From: Sesamum alatum
Lineage: Eukaryota; Streptophyta; Magnoliopsida; Lamiales; Pedaliaceae
NCBI GenBank assembly: GCA_034509735.1
Contig: JACGWO010000002.1
Coordinates: 27,637,636 to 27,701,635 of the forward strand
Direction: 5' to 3'
DNA length: 64,000 bases
Shown: in pieces, positions 1-11,589 of the stretch
How the letters are laid out: every line of letters begins with the position of its first letter
How positions within the stretch are numbered: position 1 is the first letter of the stretch
Translations under genes and position numbers: made by a program
The notes under the pieces: model-generated
What the model was told of the DNA's origin: nothing
The model's input: the letters and a program-made list of their open reading frames with translations, nothing else
The model's database searches: none

Positions 1-43
1 AAATTTATTTTTAACTTGGTTTGACAAATGAGCTCCAAATACT

Positions 44-363
44 CACTAGACGAAAATTCACTATTGGCTACAAATTTATTGGTTACGGATTAAAACCATA
101 GTCAATAATTATTATTAATCATGGTTAAACAAAAACCGTTGTAAAAACCTAGATTATCGACCATAAAAACACTTTTTGCCATGGTTATGAGCCATATCAA
201 ATAGTTTTGTCATGGCTTTTTAGCCATGACAAATGTTCTAACCACACTCGCAAATACCACGGTCAATAACCGTTGTATGACCGTGGTGAATGACTATTCA
301 CTATGGCTATTTATTTTTAACCATGACAATTAGGCATGGTTAAATGTTAAATTTTTTCTAGTG
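44..363. mobile_element. Non-autonomous CACTA element (MITE), complete
   Basis: The element starts CACTAGACGAAAATT and ends AATTTTTTCTAGTG, giving imperfect terminal inverted repeats with the CACTA signature. It is flanked by the same 3-bp duplication, ACT, at 41-43 and 364-366, the expected length for CACTA superfamily insertion. The interior is built from short subterminal repeats on both strands (ACCATGGTTA, CCATGAC, AACCGTTGT types), which in this superfamily bind the transposase. There is no coding capacity in 320 bp, so it would need a transposase in trans. The same terminal and subterminal motifs appear at 61226. Confidence 0.85.
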
Positions 364-599
364 ACTTTAGGATTATAAAAATAAAAAGAGTTCGATGAAT
401 AAGTGAAACAAGAATTACACAAAGCTTCCAAAAAAAGTGATTTTAGTATTTTAAAAATTCCTTTAATTTTTTTTTTCAGAAATCAATTTTTTGTAATGAT
501 AAAATAGACTTTTCAAACTGCAAATTAAAGGAGTTAGAAGGTGAGGAGGGTTTTTTGAAAGTTGTAATACTTTAAAGAGGTAATTGATGCGGGTGTATC

Positions 600-1350
600 G
601 CAAAATCATGATTTGTGTGTTATTTACCTGGCGCTCTTTTTGGCAAAGGTGTTAAAGTTCTTCACCAATTCTGAAATAGCAGGCTCCACCGGATAAATCA
701 TGGATAAAGGACAAGGGTATGTTTCTTGCAGGCTGGTGGTGGCGGTGGCCGTGAGGGAAGAAGGTCGCGATGGAAATAGGGTTTCGGTGGGGGGAGTTCG
801 TAAGGATGGGATCCGGAGGATGTAGGATGTTGCCATACCTGAGATGGTGGTGGCGGCAGAGCAGAGGCGGCGCCGGTAGATCCATTATTCGCCGTTGTTT
901 CTTGCTATTGCCGGGGCTTGTTCTTTCTTTTCTTGTTGAAATTAATTCTCATGAAAGAACTCCGATCAGCCAAAACTAAAGATTTCAACAAGACAAAAAA
1001 AAAAAAAAAAAAAAAGCACAGCACCGGCTATCCATAGTAAGAAAGAAGGAAGCGTAATGGATCTTGCGGGCCGCCGCTCTTCCAACATCACCGGCGCAGC
1101 GGCGTTACATCGCAAAACTACATTCTTGGCCGCCGCTTGATCACGTCTTACGAACTCCCCGCACCAAAACCTTATTTCCATTGTAACCTTCTCCCCATCA
1201 CCACCACCATCACCGCCATGAGAAAACAATATACCCTATCTTCAAGGCTGAGACTTCCCGTCTGGAGCTGCATTGATAATTCTTTTCACGAAAATTTGAA
1301 TCGAAATTTGCAATGGCGGGTAGAGGGAAGGAACAGCGACAGGCAACAAG
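600..1350. repeat. Degenerate inverted repeat of gene-like sequence
   Basis: The left arm (about 600-960) reads like the reverse complement of the right arm (about 985-1350), with the apex near 975. The strongest shared block is GGGGAGTTCGTAAG next to ATGGAAAT at 769-810 and inverted at 1140-1180. Weaker matches extend to the outer ends. Short open frames occur on both arms but are interrupted and match no family I recognise. It could be a fold-back that captured a gene fragment, or two diverged copies placed tail to tail. The region is GC-richer than its surroundings. A (T/A)-rich tail follows at 1358. Confidence 0.5.
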
Positions 1351-1357
1351 GTTCTTG

Positions 1358-1381
1358 ATATATATATATATATATATATAT
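1358..1381. repeat. (AT)n microsatellite
   Basis: About twelve uninterrupted AT units directly follow the outer end of the inverted repeat. Confidence 0.9.
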
Positions 1382-1409
1382 GAAGAGGGTAGCAAACATC
1401 ACACCACTA

Positions 1410-1545
1410 ACAAATAGGATTAAATGCAATTTGCCCTCCTGTGTTAAATAAAAAAAAGCAATTACCCCCTGTGAAAAAATAATTAGCAATTTATTCCCTT
1501 GTGTTATTCAAAATGAAACAAACAACCCCCTAAATAATTAGTTAT
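1410..1545. repeat. Fragment of a dispersed fold-back family
   Basis: The stretch contains three near-repeats of a phrase of the type CAATTACCCCCTGTG. Related phrases occur at 7150-7420, 32170-32300 and 57650-57735. It looks like one arm of a non-coding fold-back transposon; the opposite arm is not visible here. 1546-1700 is AT-rich with nothing recognised. Confidence 0.35.
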
Positions 1546-1700
1546 TATACATGCACAATAATGTTTTATATTTACGTACGTTACTGCTTATGTACTATAG
1601 TCGGTTAGAATAAAATGAGTACATTACTGATAATAAGTAAAATTTTCTTTTAATCACTAATTATTTTATATATATATTGTATTGTATATACATGTTTTAA

Positions 1701-2230
1701 TCTATACTATTATAAAGAAAAGGGGTCTTATAGACATAAAGTGGTAGTTTTTATACCACTATACCAAATTATTTAATACCAAAAACGCCCATCAACTTCT
1801 CAATTCATGTAATGGAATTAACTATTCAATTAAGTTTCTTTAGAAAATTAATTTCATGCAATTATATGTACCCAAAAATTAAATTTACTCACATTTGTGT
1901 AAGTTTATTGTTAATTGGAATAGAAATAACATATTAGTATTTATGTTGCATGTATATATAATCATCCTTATCAATATATCATATATTGTACAAATTTTAA
2001 ATTTTGAATTTAATTTGAGTAAAATATGTATTGATAATTAATACATTAGAAAAAGGTATCAGACATTTTTTGTATATAAGGTTGTAAAGCAATGACAAAT
2101 TTTGCATATAGGAGCAAATTATGAGTCAATAAAATAAAAGCAGTACTAAAAATTATGCATGTGGGTACTGCGTGCTATGAAAGTATTACTAAAAATTATG
2201 CGTGCAGGTACTGCGTGCCACAATTTCTAG
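1701..2230 (+). mobile_element. Non-autonomous Helitron, complete (530 bp)
   Basis: The 5' end TCTATACTATTATAAAG matches the canonical plant Helitron start. The 3' end has a hairpin (GCGTGCAG-GTA-CTGCGTGC, eight paired positions with two G-T wobbles) eight bases before the terminal CTAG. The flanking bases are A at 1700 and T at 2231, as expected for insertion into an AT dinucleotide without target duplication. A second copy of the hairpin motif lies about 50 bp upstream (near 2160-2175). No helicase or Rep sequence is present. Confidence 0.75.
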
Positions 2231-2320
2231 TTAATTAAAATAAAAAATCTAGCCAATTTTGAAATAGAAAACTCAATGGAGACTAATGCTGCTTCAATTA
2301 CAAAACTATCGCTATTATTT

Positions 2321-2863
2321 AGGATAATTACGTCGTCCTTCCTTGAGGTTTGATGTAATTATACGTACATTCACTATGATTTGAAAAATTATATTTAATA
2401 GCTCTAAAGTTCGCTTCTATCTAACAAAGAAGACCATCCGTTAGTTAAAATTCACCGAATTTATGATATTAACAATAAAATTGGAATAAAACTCATATTT
2501 ATACCCAATTGACTTATTACTAACTTATTATAGGTCACACAAATCTTTTTATGACCAAACCACCCTTACACATCTTAACACATCAATGCATGTGAAAAGT
2601 ATATTTTCACCCTTATAAGGTAGTTTAGTCAAAAAAGATTTATTTGACTTACAATAAGTCAGTAATAAATCAATCAATGGTGAATGTCGATTTTCATTCA
2701 GATTTTTTGTTAGTATCAAAAAATTGGGGTGAATTTTGACTAACAGAGGGGCCTATTTGTTAAATAGAAACAAACCTCAGTGTACTACATGTATTTTTCT
2801 AAACCATAGAGGGTTTACGTGTATTTATACTAAAGCTCAAGGGAGGACAGTGCAGTTATTTCT
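2321..2863. mobile_element. Fold-back MITE with long inverted termini
   Basis: The first ~130 bp (GGATAATTACGTCGTCC onward, through CTTGAGGTTTGATG and GTTAGTTAAAATTCACC) is repeated in inverted orientation over the last ~130 bp. TATTATT stands on both sides (2313-2319 and 2864-2870) and may be the target duplication, but it is low-complexity. The middle is AT-rich and non-coding. 2231-2320 holds nothing recognised. Confidence 0.6.
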
Positions 2864-2996
2864 TATTATTATAATTATCAACATTTATTTTTATACAAGG
2901 GTCATTTAAATAATAGAACCCCCTTAAGGGTTAAATGGAATTAAACTCTATTAAAAGTTATACGACTTATAATAGTAAAACAGTAATGTAATTAAA

Positions 2997-3447
2997 TCTA
3001 TACTCTATATAAATGTGTGAATATTCAAATTGTTTGTTTCTCATTGTGAAAAGATAAATATACCCTCATTTAAATATTATTAATTATTATATTACAGATT
3101 TTAGAATTTTTAACAATTTAGAATTCTAAATATTCTAAACCTCCTCTATATAAATTTAGGATAAAAAACCTAAATAGTGAATCATGAATGAATCCAATTA
3201 CACAGAATTTTAATAACCTGCTTCTAATCATGAATCATGAATCAGCCCAATTACACAAACCTGTCACGCATTAAATTTTAATAACATTCACATAAAATTA
3301 TATTATAAAATTAGTTATAGAAAAAATAAAATTCTATAAGAAAAATATTGAAGAGTCTTAATTGTTCTAAAACTACTTAGAGAATGAATAACATATTCAA
3401 CAAAAAAAACGTTAATATGCCAAATAATATTTCAACACAATTACTTT
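2997..3447 (+). mobile_element. Possible 5' fragment of a second Helitron
   Basis: TCTATACTCTATATAAATG at 2997 resembles the Helitron 5' terminus at 1701. No 3' hairpin plus CTAG is seen before the CACTA fragment begins near 3448, so it would be truncated. The rest is AT-rich without coding potential, and 2871-2996 holds nothing recognised. Confidence 0.3.
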
Positions 3448-4745
3448 GCTAGAAGAAATACGTGGTGGAGAGGTTTTTGGTATCCGGTTTGGAACACTAA
3501 CTATACCACGAAGACTTTGAATTAGGACTAACTTTAGAAACGGTCGGCCCCTAATTTGGGATAATCTTTTATACGGTTTTAGGAATGATCGTCTCAGGGA
3601 ATCGGTCTTCCGTTGGAACGGTTACGTCAATTTTTATGAGATCTGTGACCGTAGAAAAGACCGTTCCTAAATAAATGAATCATTAAATTTTTATTATTAT
3701 TATATAATAATAATTATTATTATTAAAATAAAATTTAAATTATTAATAATTTTTTCGAATTTGGTTAAATAATTATTATTTAAATACCAAAAATCATAAT
3801 TTAAAAAAATATATATTAACAAAAATATTATCCAATTTAATTACAATTTTTTTTAAAAAAAATCCTAAATCTACACCTCATCCCCCTCATCCTGGTCCAT
3901 ATCGTCATCGTCTAGAGAGGGGGGGGGGGGGGAGGGTCTATCAGAGACCGTGATGGGCCGGTAGCGGAGTTGTTGGTCTGCAGAGTCTTCATCATGCCCA
4001 TCATGTCGACCATCATCTCCTCCAGTCAGACCATGCGATCCTCAGTGTTCGACGCTGGCAGTGGTGATGGCGAGATAAAGGTCTGGTTAAGGTCGTGGGC
4101 CTCAAAACCAAGACCGAATACCCGACCCTTGTTCTTGCCCCCCGACTGCAGCCAGCCACAATTCTTGCTCGGTCTGCGCCACCGAACCCTCCAATTCGGC
4201 CAGACGATCCCCAGGATCGGCCGTGGCTGAGGCTGGTGATCCTCCAGCAATTTCTGGAATGTCTCCAGCAAAAATAGTAAATTATTATTTCCAAAAATTA
4301 AAAAAAAAACTGAAAATGTAATAAAAGCTTACCGCCACCTCCGCTGCTCTCGGGCCGCTCCAGCCGCTATCGACCTTCTTCTTGTAGCATCTGGAGAATA
4401 ACTCCATCTGCTTGACTGGCCAACCGAGCTGCGCCTCTTGACAAAAAAAAGGAACAGTTATTACAGTTTTAACTCCTAGGTTGGCGGATCGGTTGGCTTT
4501 GTTCTTGGTGCACTCGTCCTTGAACTCCTAGCTGTCCTAGTACAGTAGGAGCTGCCGCCAGACTTCGTTCGCCAGCCAGAAAGGCTTCACCAGAGACTGT
4601 CTGGTGAGAACGAACTTATTACGGAGTTACTTCCCCGCAAACATGTGGAAGACTTTGAACATGAACTCGTCGTCACAGTCCCACCAGTACGTCATCTTCA
4701 AAAAAATAAAGAAAATTTTAAATTATTTAATAAAAATATCAATTT
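3448..4745 (-). mobile_element. CACTA element fragment, inverted relative to the 12.3-18.1 kb copy
   Basis: Reverse-strand sequence from about 4740 down to 3450 matches the 3' half of the CACTA element at 12348-18135, from the intron before 16196 to the 3' subterminal repeats (CCGTTCC/GGAACGG motifs at 3530-3670). The left edge has GCTAGAAGAAATACG, which may be a decayed CACTA terminus. Most of the 3' subterminal array is missing compared with the larger copy. The 5' half, including the TNP2-type gene, is absent, cut at the junction with the copia LTR at 4746. Confidence 0.75.
3868..4695 (-). pseudogene. CACTA Transposase_24-type protein, 3' exons only
   Basis: These are the last three exons of the second CACTA gene, homologous to 16196-17192 on the plus strand. 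Visible pieces are the conserved block around VWRQLLLY, the exon encoding QLGWPVKQMELFSRCY, and the C-terminal exon ending near the GACGATGACGATATG block. Stop codons interrupt the frame near 4630 and in the tryptophan/leucine-rich block. The exon segment with the glycine-serine stretch before QLG is missing. The last intron has only two or three AAT units where the copy at 16.7 kb has more than twenty. A run of 14 G occurs at 3919-3932. It cannot encode a working protein. Confidence 0.7.
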
Positions 4746-6215
4746 ATAGCATTAAATGCGTTTTTTGTGCTTATTGCTAGCATTGAACGTTGTTTCGATG
4801 TCACAACAAACGCCCACAGACCAGACATATGAATCCAAGAAGTTGGACTGTGCACAAGTAGCGGTCATGAAACCAACTTCTATAGATAGATCTGAAACAC
4901 TCCAAGTTGAGGATCTCGAGATTGGGTATCGATGGTCCTATAGAGACTTGCACTAAGGATTGCATTCATTGGATGAGTACCGTGTTTCATCGGTGATAGA
5001 CGTTGGACGTCTATGCAATATTAGTAGGTTAGTTGACAAGTGTGTCGGCTGACTAAGGTGACTTGCGGGAATCGTTACATGGAAGCCACACGGGATTGAT
5101 CGGTATGACTCGTATTCCCGGTTCCGATAGTACGGGATTAGTTCTCGGACATGAGGAATCACGACAGTCGCTCACATATGAAGGTTGTATCTTGGATCTG
5201 GCGAGAGGTGATCGTGTCATAAGAAATGGCCATCATAAGCCTTGTTCAGTGCAGTCGGAGTATGTAGAGAGGATGGTAGATTCCAAGATAGGATCTGTCC
5301 CCTGTCAAAGATTATGACAGCGAGATCTCCTATGCACTCTGAGATGTTTTAGACTCTCAAAGTCTATGGCCATAGCATTTGATTGAGTGGGAAAGGATTT
5401 TCCCACGTCAATCATAGAGTTAAAGCTATCTCAAGTTTAAAGCATAGATGCCTAAGTCAAGGATGGGAACTGACATCCTATTCTATGCCTTAGACCAAGA
5501 CCGGGAGATAGGCGACAGTAGGACCGTACCTTTATGTAACTCGAAGCCAAAATGTTCACGTCACATATTCACCTAGTCTCTAGTGCCATGGACCGTTGCT
5601 AGACGGCCACCCATGATGATGGACCACTTTGTTATGAGATAAAAAGAAGTAGGTCCAAGGCTAGCTGAGGGTGAACATAAAGAGTCACACCCGCTACACC
5701 GGATATGAAAGGAATTAATTTGGACTTAATTCGGGGAGAAGGTTTACTTTAATAGGATTAAATTATACTTCTTGGAGATTTAAGCCTTCATGGATTAATT
5801 GGATTAATCGAGTTTAAGTTCATAAATTGGATTTATGAATTTAATGAAGCATGGGCTTGCCTTCTAATTAGATTTAAAGACGAATTAATTAGTGGCTTGG
5901 AATATTAAATAAGATTTAATATAAAGTCCATTGGACCTTTGGACTATTTAATTTAGAATTAAATAGGTCCATTCCATAAAGCCCATTGAAAATGGATGGA
6001 CGAGATTTGATATAGAGATTGATGAGATGAAGGGCCATGATTAGTTTGACTTAATCAAAGCCTAGGTTGACTAGGATTTGACTAGGTCAAAATCCTAGTC
6101 AAATTGTACCTCTTTAGAAGAGGTTGAATAGGAATAGGAAAATATATTTTCTATAAATACTCAAAAATACATACACACACTTACACACCTACTAATCTCT
6201 ACACTTTTCATCTCA

Positions 6216-6267
<52 letters not shown>

Positions 6268-6755
6268 CTACTCTCTCTATTCTCTCCAAGATTTTCCCTT
6301 TGTTCTTTTTGATTAATTTAAGGTAGAACATCGAGACGTCGATAGCGTTAATCAATAGCGTTGTATCGATGTCTTTTCTCCCCTAAACAAATTCTTGCTA
6401 GCAAGAGAGTTCGTTGCTTTCCGGTGTAGCATGTGGACGATATAGAGGGTCTCTACTTTGAGATTTTGGTGCAAAATGGGGAACAATGCGTGTAGCCGAA
6501 CGAAGATGACTACGAGGGTAACGTCCTCTTTTACGTTTCTTGTTCCTAAATTCTATGACCTCCATGTTGTGTTTTTCTTAAACATGAGATATATCAAAAG
6601 CCCGGGAGAATCAAGGGCACACCCTTGATCCGTTTAATTTTGCATGTTTGATGTATGCTTTATTCCGTTTTAATTATACGCTTTTCCAATTTTATATTAG
6701 CAACACATCATGCTTCCGCATCCGCATTCCCCGGCCTGATCCACGCACGCTTTCA
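4746..6755 (+). repeat. Truncated copia LTR (C1), no internal region
   Basis: The sequence matches the C-type LTRs at 61332 and 40723-42951 over U3/R and ends in the terminal CTTTCA typical of these LTRs. It lacks the first part of the LTR (the TGTTAGAATAGGTGACC start). There is no primer-binding site after 6755. Instead a dispersed repeat continues with ATCAT, matching the uninterrupted copy at 58043, so this is an LTR remnant inserted in that repeat. Its U5 resembles A-type LTRs more than C-type. A (CT)n microsatellite of roughly 45 bp sits at about 6216-6263, in the likely leader. Confidence 0.7.
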
Positions 6756-9150
6756 ATCATCTAACAACAAACCCCTAGAAAGATATACAGTTAAGATTCG
6801 ATACGAAGGTGGGTCACTCTTCGAGCCAACCTAAACAAGATCTCCAGCAACACAATTTCAATGAGGATATCATCTTCCGCAAGTTCCAAGAAAGATATGT
6901 GGTTAAGATTTGATAGAACGGTTGGCCACTCTTTCATCTATAAATTCCATCTTCAATAAGGAAAAGACACACAAAAAAATAGAGAAAAAGAGAAGGTTAG
7001 GTAGTGGAAAACAAATTCATTGCTTAAGAGTCGATCCTAAATATTGTTCGAATTCCTTCACCTTAAAAACTATCCCAACAACATTTAATAGACGAAAATG
7101 GCTAGTTTAGAAAAAATAAATTAAAAACATTCCATTTAAGTACGAAGTATGATAGATCGTAGTATTTAACCCCCTCAATATTTTAAAATATTACAATTTG
7201 ATCCAATGGGAATTTTGGTCCGAAAAATCGGTCAAATTATAGTCAAACTTTTTATCAGGCGTAATTTTGAAATAACATGTGATAAATTCACTAGACCTTA
7301 CCGATGGAGTTAAATGTAAGACAGAACAAACCATAGGGAGGGTAAATATAATTTTTCATCTACTAAGGATGTATTGTAATTATGTTGAACCACAGGGGGT
7401 GTAGATATAATTTACCCTATTTTATTTTTAATCTAAACTTCAATTTACCCCTCTGTATTTTTGTAAAACTCAGCGCGAAGCCCCCCTTCTGTTAGAAACT
7501 AACAGAATGTGTAGAAAACTCGCAAGAGGTGTGCTTTGGGGAATGTTTTGGCGTCCTTGCATGATTTTTTGGGGCATTTATGACTAAAATGCTATTATTG
7601 TGACCATATAATAATCTTGGGCATTTTTTTTTACTTATTTTTAGCTTGTTTGAGTGATTTTTTTGCATTTTCATCGATCTAAAAATATTAAATATTTTTT
7701 AAATATATTATTTAACAATACAAAAAATTATAAATTTTTTAAAGTTTTAAAATTTAAATTAAAAAATTAAATTAAATCACAAAAATTAATATACTAAATT
7801 TATTTTTAAATTTAAATATATTATATAACAAATATAAATTTAATTAATAATAAAAAATATACACTATTAACTAATTTAAATTATTATTTAATTAAAAGTA
7901 TTAAATAAATTATATTTATTTAAATTAATGTTATAAGTATTTGAGGGCGATCGCTACCATTGCCCCCTTTTGTGTTGTTCCGAGCGAAGGCCAGTCGCCC
8001 AGATCTGGGCTGGGGAGGACGGTGAGGCTGGCTCAATGAAATGTCGTCGCCCAGATCTCTCCTGGGGCAACCGCCGTGGTTGCTCAGATTTCCTGTGGGG
8101 TACAACAATAGCTATCGCCCAAATCTTCAATATGCGGTCGCTTAGAATGGGGCGACGCCGCACTGCAATGGCGGATCGGGAGGGCGGGGGGAGGATTTGT
8201 GGGGGGGGGGGGGGGGGAATGATGGGTTAATTATTGAATATTTTATTTTTATTTTTTATTTTTATTATTTATTTTAAATTATTCATATAATATATATTTA
8301 AAATTTGTTTAAATCAACTGTTGAGATCAATTGGTTAAATTCTCCGGCTCTTATACAATTAAAAAAAGATCCAATTGTCATCATAATAAGAAATATTATA
8401 TAATAGATAAGGGCATAACGATCAATTAATAAAAAAACAAAAACTATCACCTTTAAGTATATTTAGCAGAGAGGGGTAAGTGAGTTCGATTTAAGAACAA
8501 GGGAGGGGGGGGGGGGGGGCTTGTCTATTTTTTAAACACAAAAGAATTTAGACTTGCCGGAATTTTCGCAAGCTTTGGAATTAAAAATTTATATATCTAT
8601 ATCTATCTATATCTATATATATAACAAAATGATAGTTGACCAAAATCAAATTAATTTTGACTAAATACTATATTTTGGTAATTTTAAAATTTTCAATTAT
8701 TAAGAAAAAATCTCATTGGCTAGAAATTTTATCTATTTTAAATTAAAATTAAATCTGTATTTATCTAACAAAATCTTATCTCCGATATCAGTATCTATCT
8801 ATACTAGATTCTACCTTCAAATTTTAGGATTAACTTTTTATACAAAAAAAATCTTTTCTATTTATTTTAATCATATATTTTTTTCTCACTAAACTTATAT
8901 CAATCTCTTAGTATATCACATTTAGTAAATTTTTAATTTTAATTAGGTGGAATCATTATTTTTTGCAATTGAGATATTCCATTACCTTATTTTTTTTATA
9001 TTGTTTATTGGTTAATTAGTATTGATAAAGTAAGTCTTTGAACTGCATTCTAATTAATGTTTTTTTCTTAGTTTTTTTATAATTGAATTTTATTTTTACT
9101 CTTTCTTCGTTATTCAGGTTTGAAATATCATAGGTCATTGCTCTGTTTAA
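6756..9150. repeat. Dispersed repeat, copy 1 (second copy at 58043-61225)
   Basis: This segment aligns almost end to end with 58043-61225, starting at ATCATC(T/G)AACAACAAACC and running into Helitron-like sequence. It includes a GC-rich island (about 7945-8220) with repeated GCCCAGATCT-type palindromes, poly-G runs at 8201-8217 (17 G) and 8505-8519 (15 G), and long AT-rich tracts. Short open frames in the island lack a recognisable family and are not conserved as frames in the other copy. Family unknown. Confidence 0.7.
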
Positions 9151-10650
9151 AAACTTATGTTACAAAATATATTTTGTCATCTTCTCCCATATGAATATTT
9201 GGTTTTCTTAGTGAAATAATTTTGTGAATGTTTCTCTATCAAAATTTTAGCATTAAATGTATAATAAGCTTCATATGTTTACATTTATTGCAATACAAAA
9301 GAATGATTATGCTTGATATATATATGATTTTTTTCAATTTTAAATTTTATTTATAATTGTTTTAAATAATAAACGATTCTCTATGCATGTATAACATGAT
9401 AGTATATTTTTCATTAATGCAAAGGGTAACCTGATAGACCAGCGCTAGCTTCTTTATCTGATGCATTACCAAACGATTTTGTTTTATTCTTTTGCTATTT
9501 GATGTCCAATTTCACACCGTTTATGCATTTTTCTTTTTGTAGCTTAGTGAATCTTCTTTTCTTCATTTCTTAAATATTACTTTTTACTATTTTTTAATGG
9601 AGAATTACCATGATGTATTCTTATATTTACTTCTTAAAAGTTTTATAATCTTATATCTTATTTATTTGCTCTTATTGTTTTGAGTATTTACGATTACTAT
9701 TTTTTGTTTAGTTGGGGTGACATTTTTGGTTCTATACGAATTGATTTTCACACTTTAGTCGTGTAAACTTAAAATTTTGGCAATTTTAGTCTTTTTTCAG
9801 CCAATTTGGGAAAATTGCATGTGACTTGCATATAGCCCAATTAAATTGCAATGCTAGTCCTATAATTTAGGGGGTTGGCATTTTATTCCTGCATGAATGA
9901 ATTTATAGGACTAAATTTGCAATTTAATTCGATCATGTGCAGATCACATGCAATTTTATAGTCAAATTGACCGAAAAATGACTAAAATTGCCAAAAATTT
10001 TAAAGTAACAGGACTAAATTGCAAAATCAGTTCTTGTAGGGCAAAAAATGCCACCCCCTTAAGTTACAAAGACTAAAATTGTAATTTCCCCTTAATTATA
10101 TATGTGATGACTGTTCCATTTTAAAAATTCTTATTGTATTTTGTATTGATACCATATAATTTAGAAATATATATATATATATATATATATAACTTTACAG
10201 TTCAATTAGTTTAAGATATTATTTAACTTTTTGTAGTATTACTAATGCTTTGTTAGTTATTACTTCTAGAATTTTTATTAAACGACCATTTTAATTCGAT
10301 CATATTTTTTTGGGGGAATTTGTATCATAGGGTAATATGATAGTAACTTTAAACTGATGTATTTTAATACTATATTTTATTTTAATAAAATATAATTAAT
10401 TGAATAAGAAAAACATATATAATTTTTTTCAATGTGAAAAAATATGATAATATTCTATTGTTATTTTCAAGATATTTTATAAATAAACTTAGCAAAGAAT
10501 TTTATATTGGGTTTTGTTATAAACAAATTGCACTATGTACATAGTAAGATGGTTATTAATTAAAATATGACATATCATTATGTAATTTAGAATTTATAAA
10601 AATACTATAGAATTTATAAATTCCCGTGCATAGCACGTGTTTCATGCTAG
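8590..10650 (+). mobile_element. Helitron-like element with 3' hairpin and CTAG end
   Basis: The 3' end has CCCGTGCATAGCACGTG, a hairpin with loop ATA, followed by TTTCATGCTAG and then T at 10651, which is the Helitron 3' signature. The 5' boundary is inferred from where the copies at 12175 and 60610 begin to align (TATATCTATATCTA followed by AAA-rich DNA); it is not exact. There is no Rep/helicase coding sequence, so it is non-autonomous. A separate fold-back is nested at 9713-10092. Confidence 0.6.
9713..10092. mobile_element. Fold-back MITE nested in the Helitron
   Basis: The left arm GGGGTGACATTTTTGG...GGCAATTTTAGTC is repeated inverted near 10000-10090 (GACTAAAATTG...CAAAAAATGCCACCCC). 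The arms span about 90 bp each around a ~200-bp centre. It is non-coding. Exact ends are uncertain by a few bases. Confidence 0.55.
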
Positions 10651-11560
10651 TGTAGGTCCGTGCTATGCACGGTCATATACTTTATATTTTTTAAATTAAA
10701 TAATTTTATTTATAATATATTATGTTATAAATAAATTTTTTATATAAATAGAATTTTTATTTTTAATAGGTAAAACATAATAGTTTCTTATTTTTAATCT
10801 ATTTTGGTTATTATTGATAAAGATATTTTTCTACATATACAATATATATTTGTACTTACTAACATTTGTATTTTATGAGGATTACTTTCAAACAATTATG
10901 ACATTCTATTTAATATATATATATATATATATTACATATAGTCAGCCCCATATAAAAAAATAAAAAATTAGTTGAATATATTGTTTGTATTATATAATTC
11001 ATCTTCCATCTAAAATCATATTAAAAGATACATAAATCTAAAATAATCTTTCTTATTTAAAAAATTAAATATAAAGCAAACATATAAGCTTATTTCTAAT
11101 GAGTTATAAGAAAGACAACCGAAATGGTAAAAAAAAGATGGACGATTAAAAAAATAATAAAAATTTAAAATAATTTCAAAATCTCAATATCATTTCAAAA
11201 TTTTGAACGAAAAAAATAAGGAGTAAATTAATTATCATGAATGACAAAATAAAATAAGTACAAATAAACATAAATAACTAAGTTTAATTAAATCTCAAAA
11301 TATAGCAACATTATCATCGGCCATTAGAATAAAAATACTTTCATTGGCGTAAATAAATCCTAAACGTCGAAAGATTTATATGAAAACAAAAGAACGAGTT
11401 GAACAAAAATAAATTAATAATTAATTTTAATAAATATTTTTCTAGAAGCCTCAATACATTGATAAGAAAGGTTAGCAAGAGAAAGAAAAGCTAGCTATAA
11501 TTACAAAGATAAAACATATAAGTAGGAAATTATAACTACTAAATTTTATTAAAAAATAAA
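10647..11560 (-). mobile_element. Helitron 3' part in reverse orientation
   Basis: On the minus strand the sequence has a perfect hairpin CCGTGC-ATA-GCACGG followed by ACCTACACTAG, ending in the same CTAG (10647-10650) that ends the plus-strand Helitron. The body is AT-rich and resembles the reverse-oriented element that starts at 35499. No 5' terminus is visible, so the right limit is approximate. Confidence 0.5.
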
Positions 11561-11589
11561 AAAAAATGACCGTATTAATATGCTATAGG

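Noticed and set aside
6161..6355. Arg-Glu repeat open frame on the minus strand
   Set aside because: It is a translation of the (CT)n microsatellite in an LTR.
7920..8230. Small proteins from the GC-rich island
   Set aside because: Frames differ from those in the second copy at 59600-59934 and match no family.
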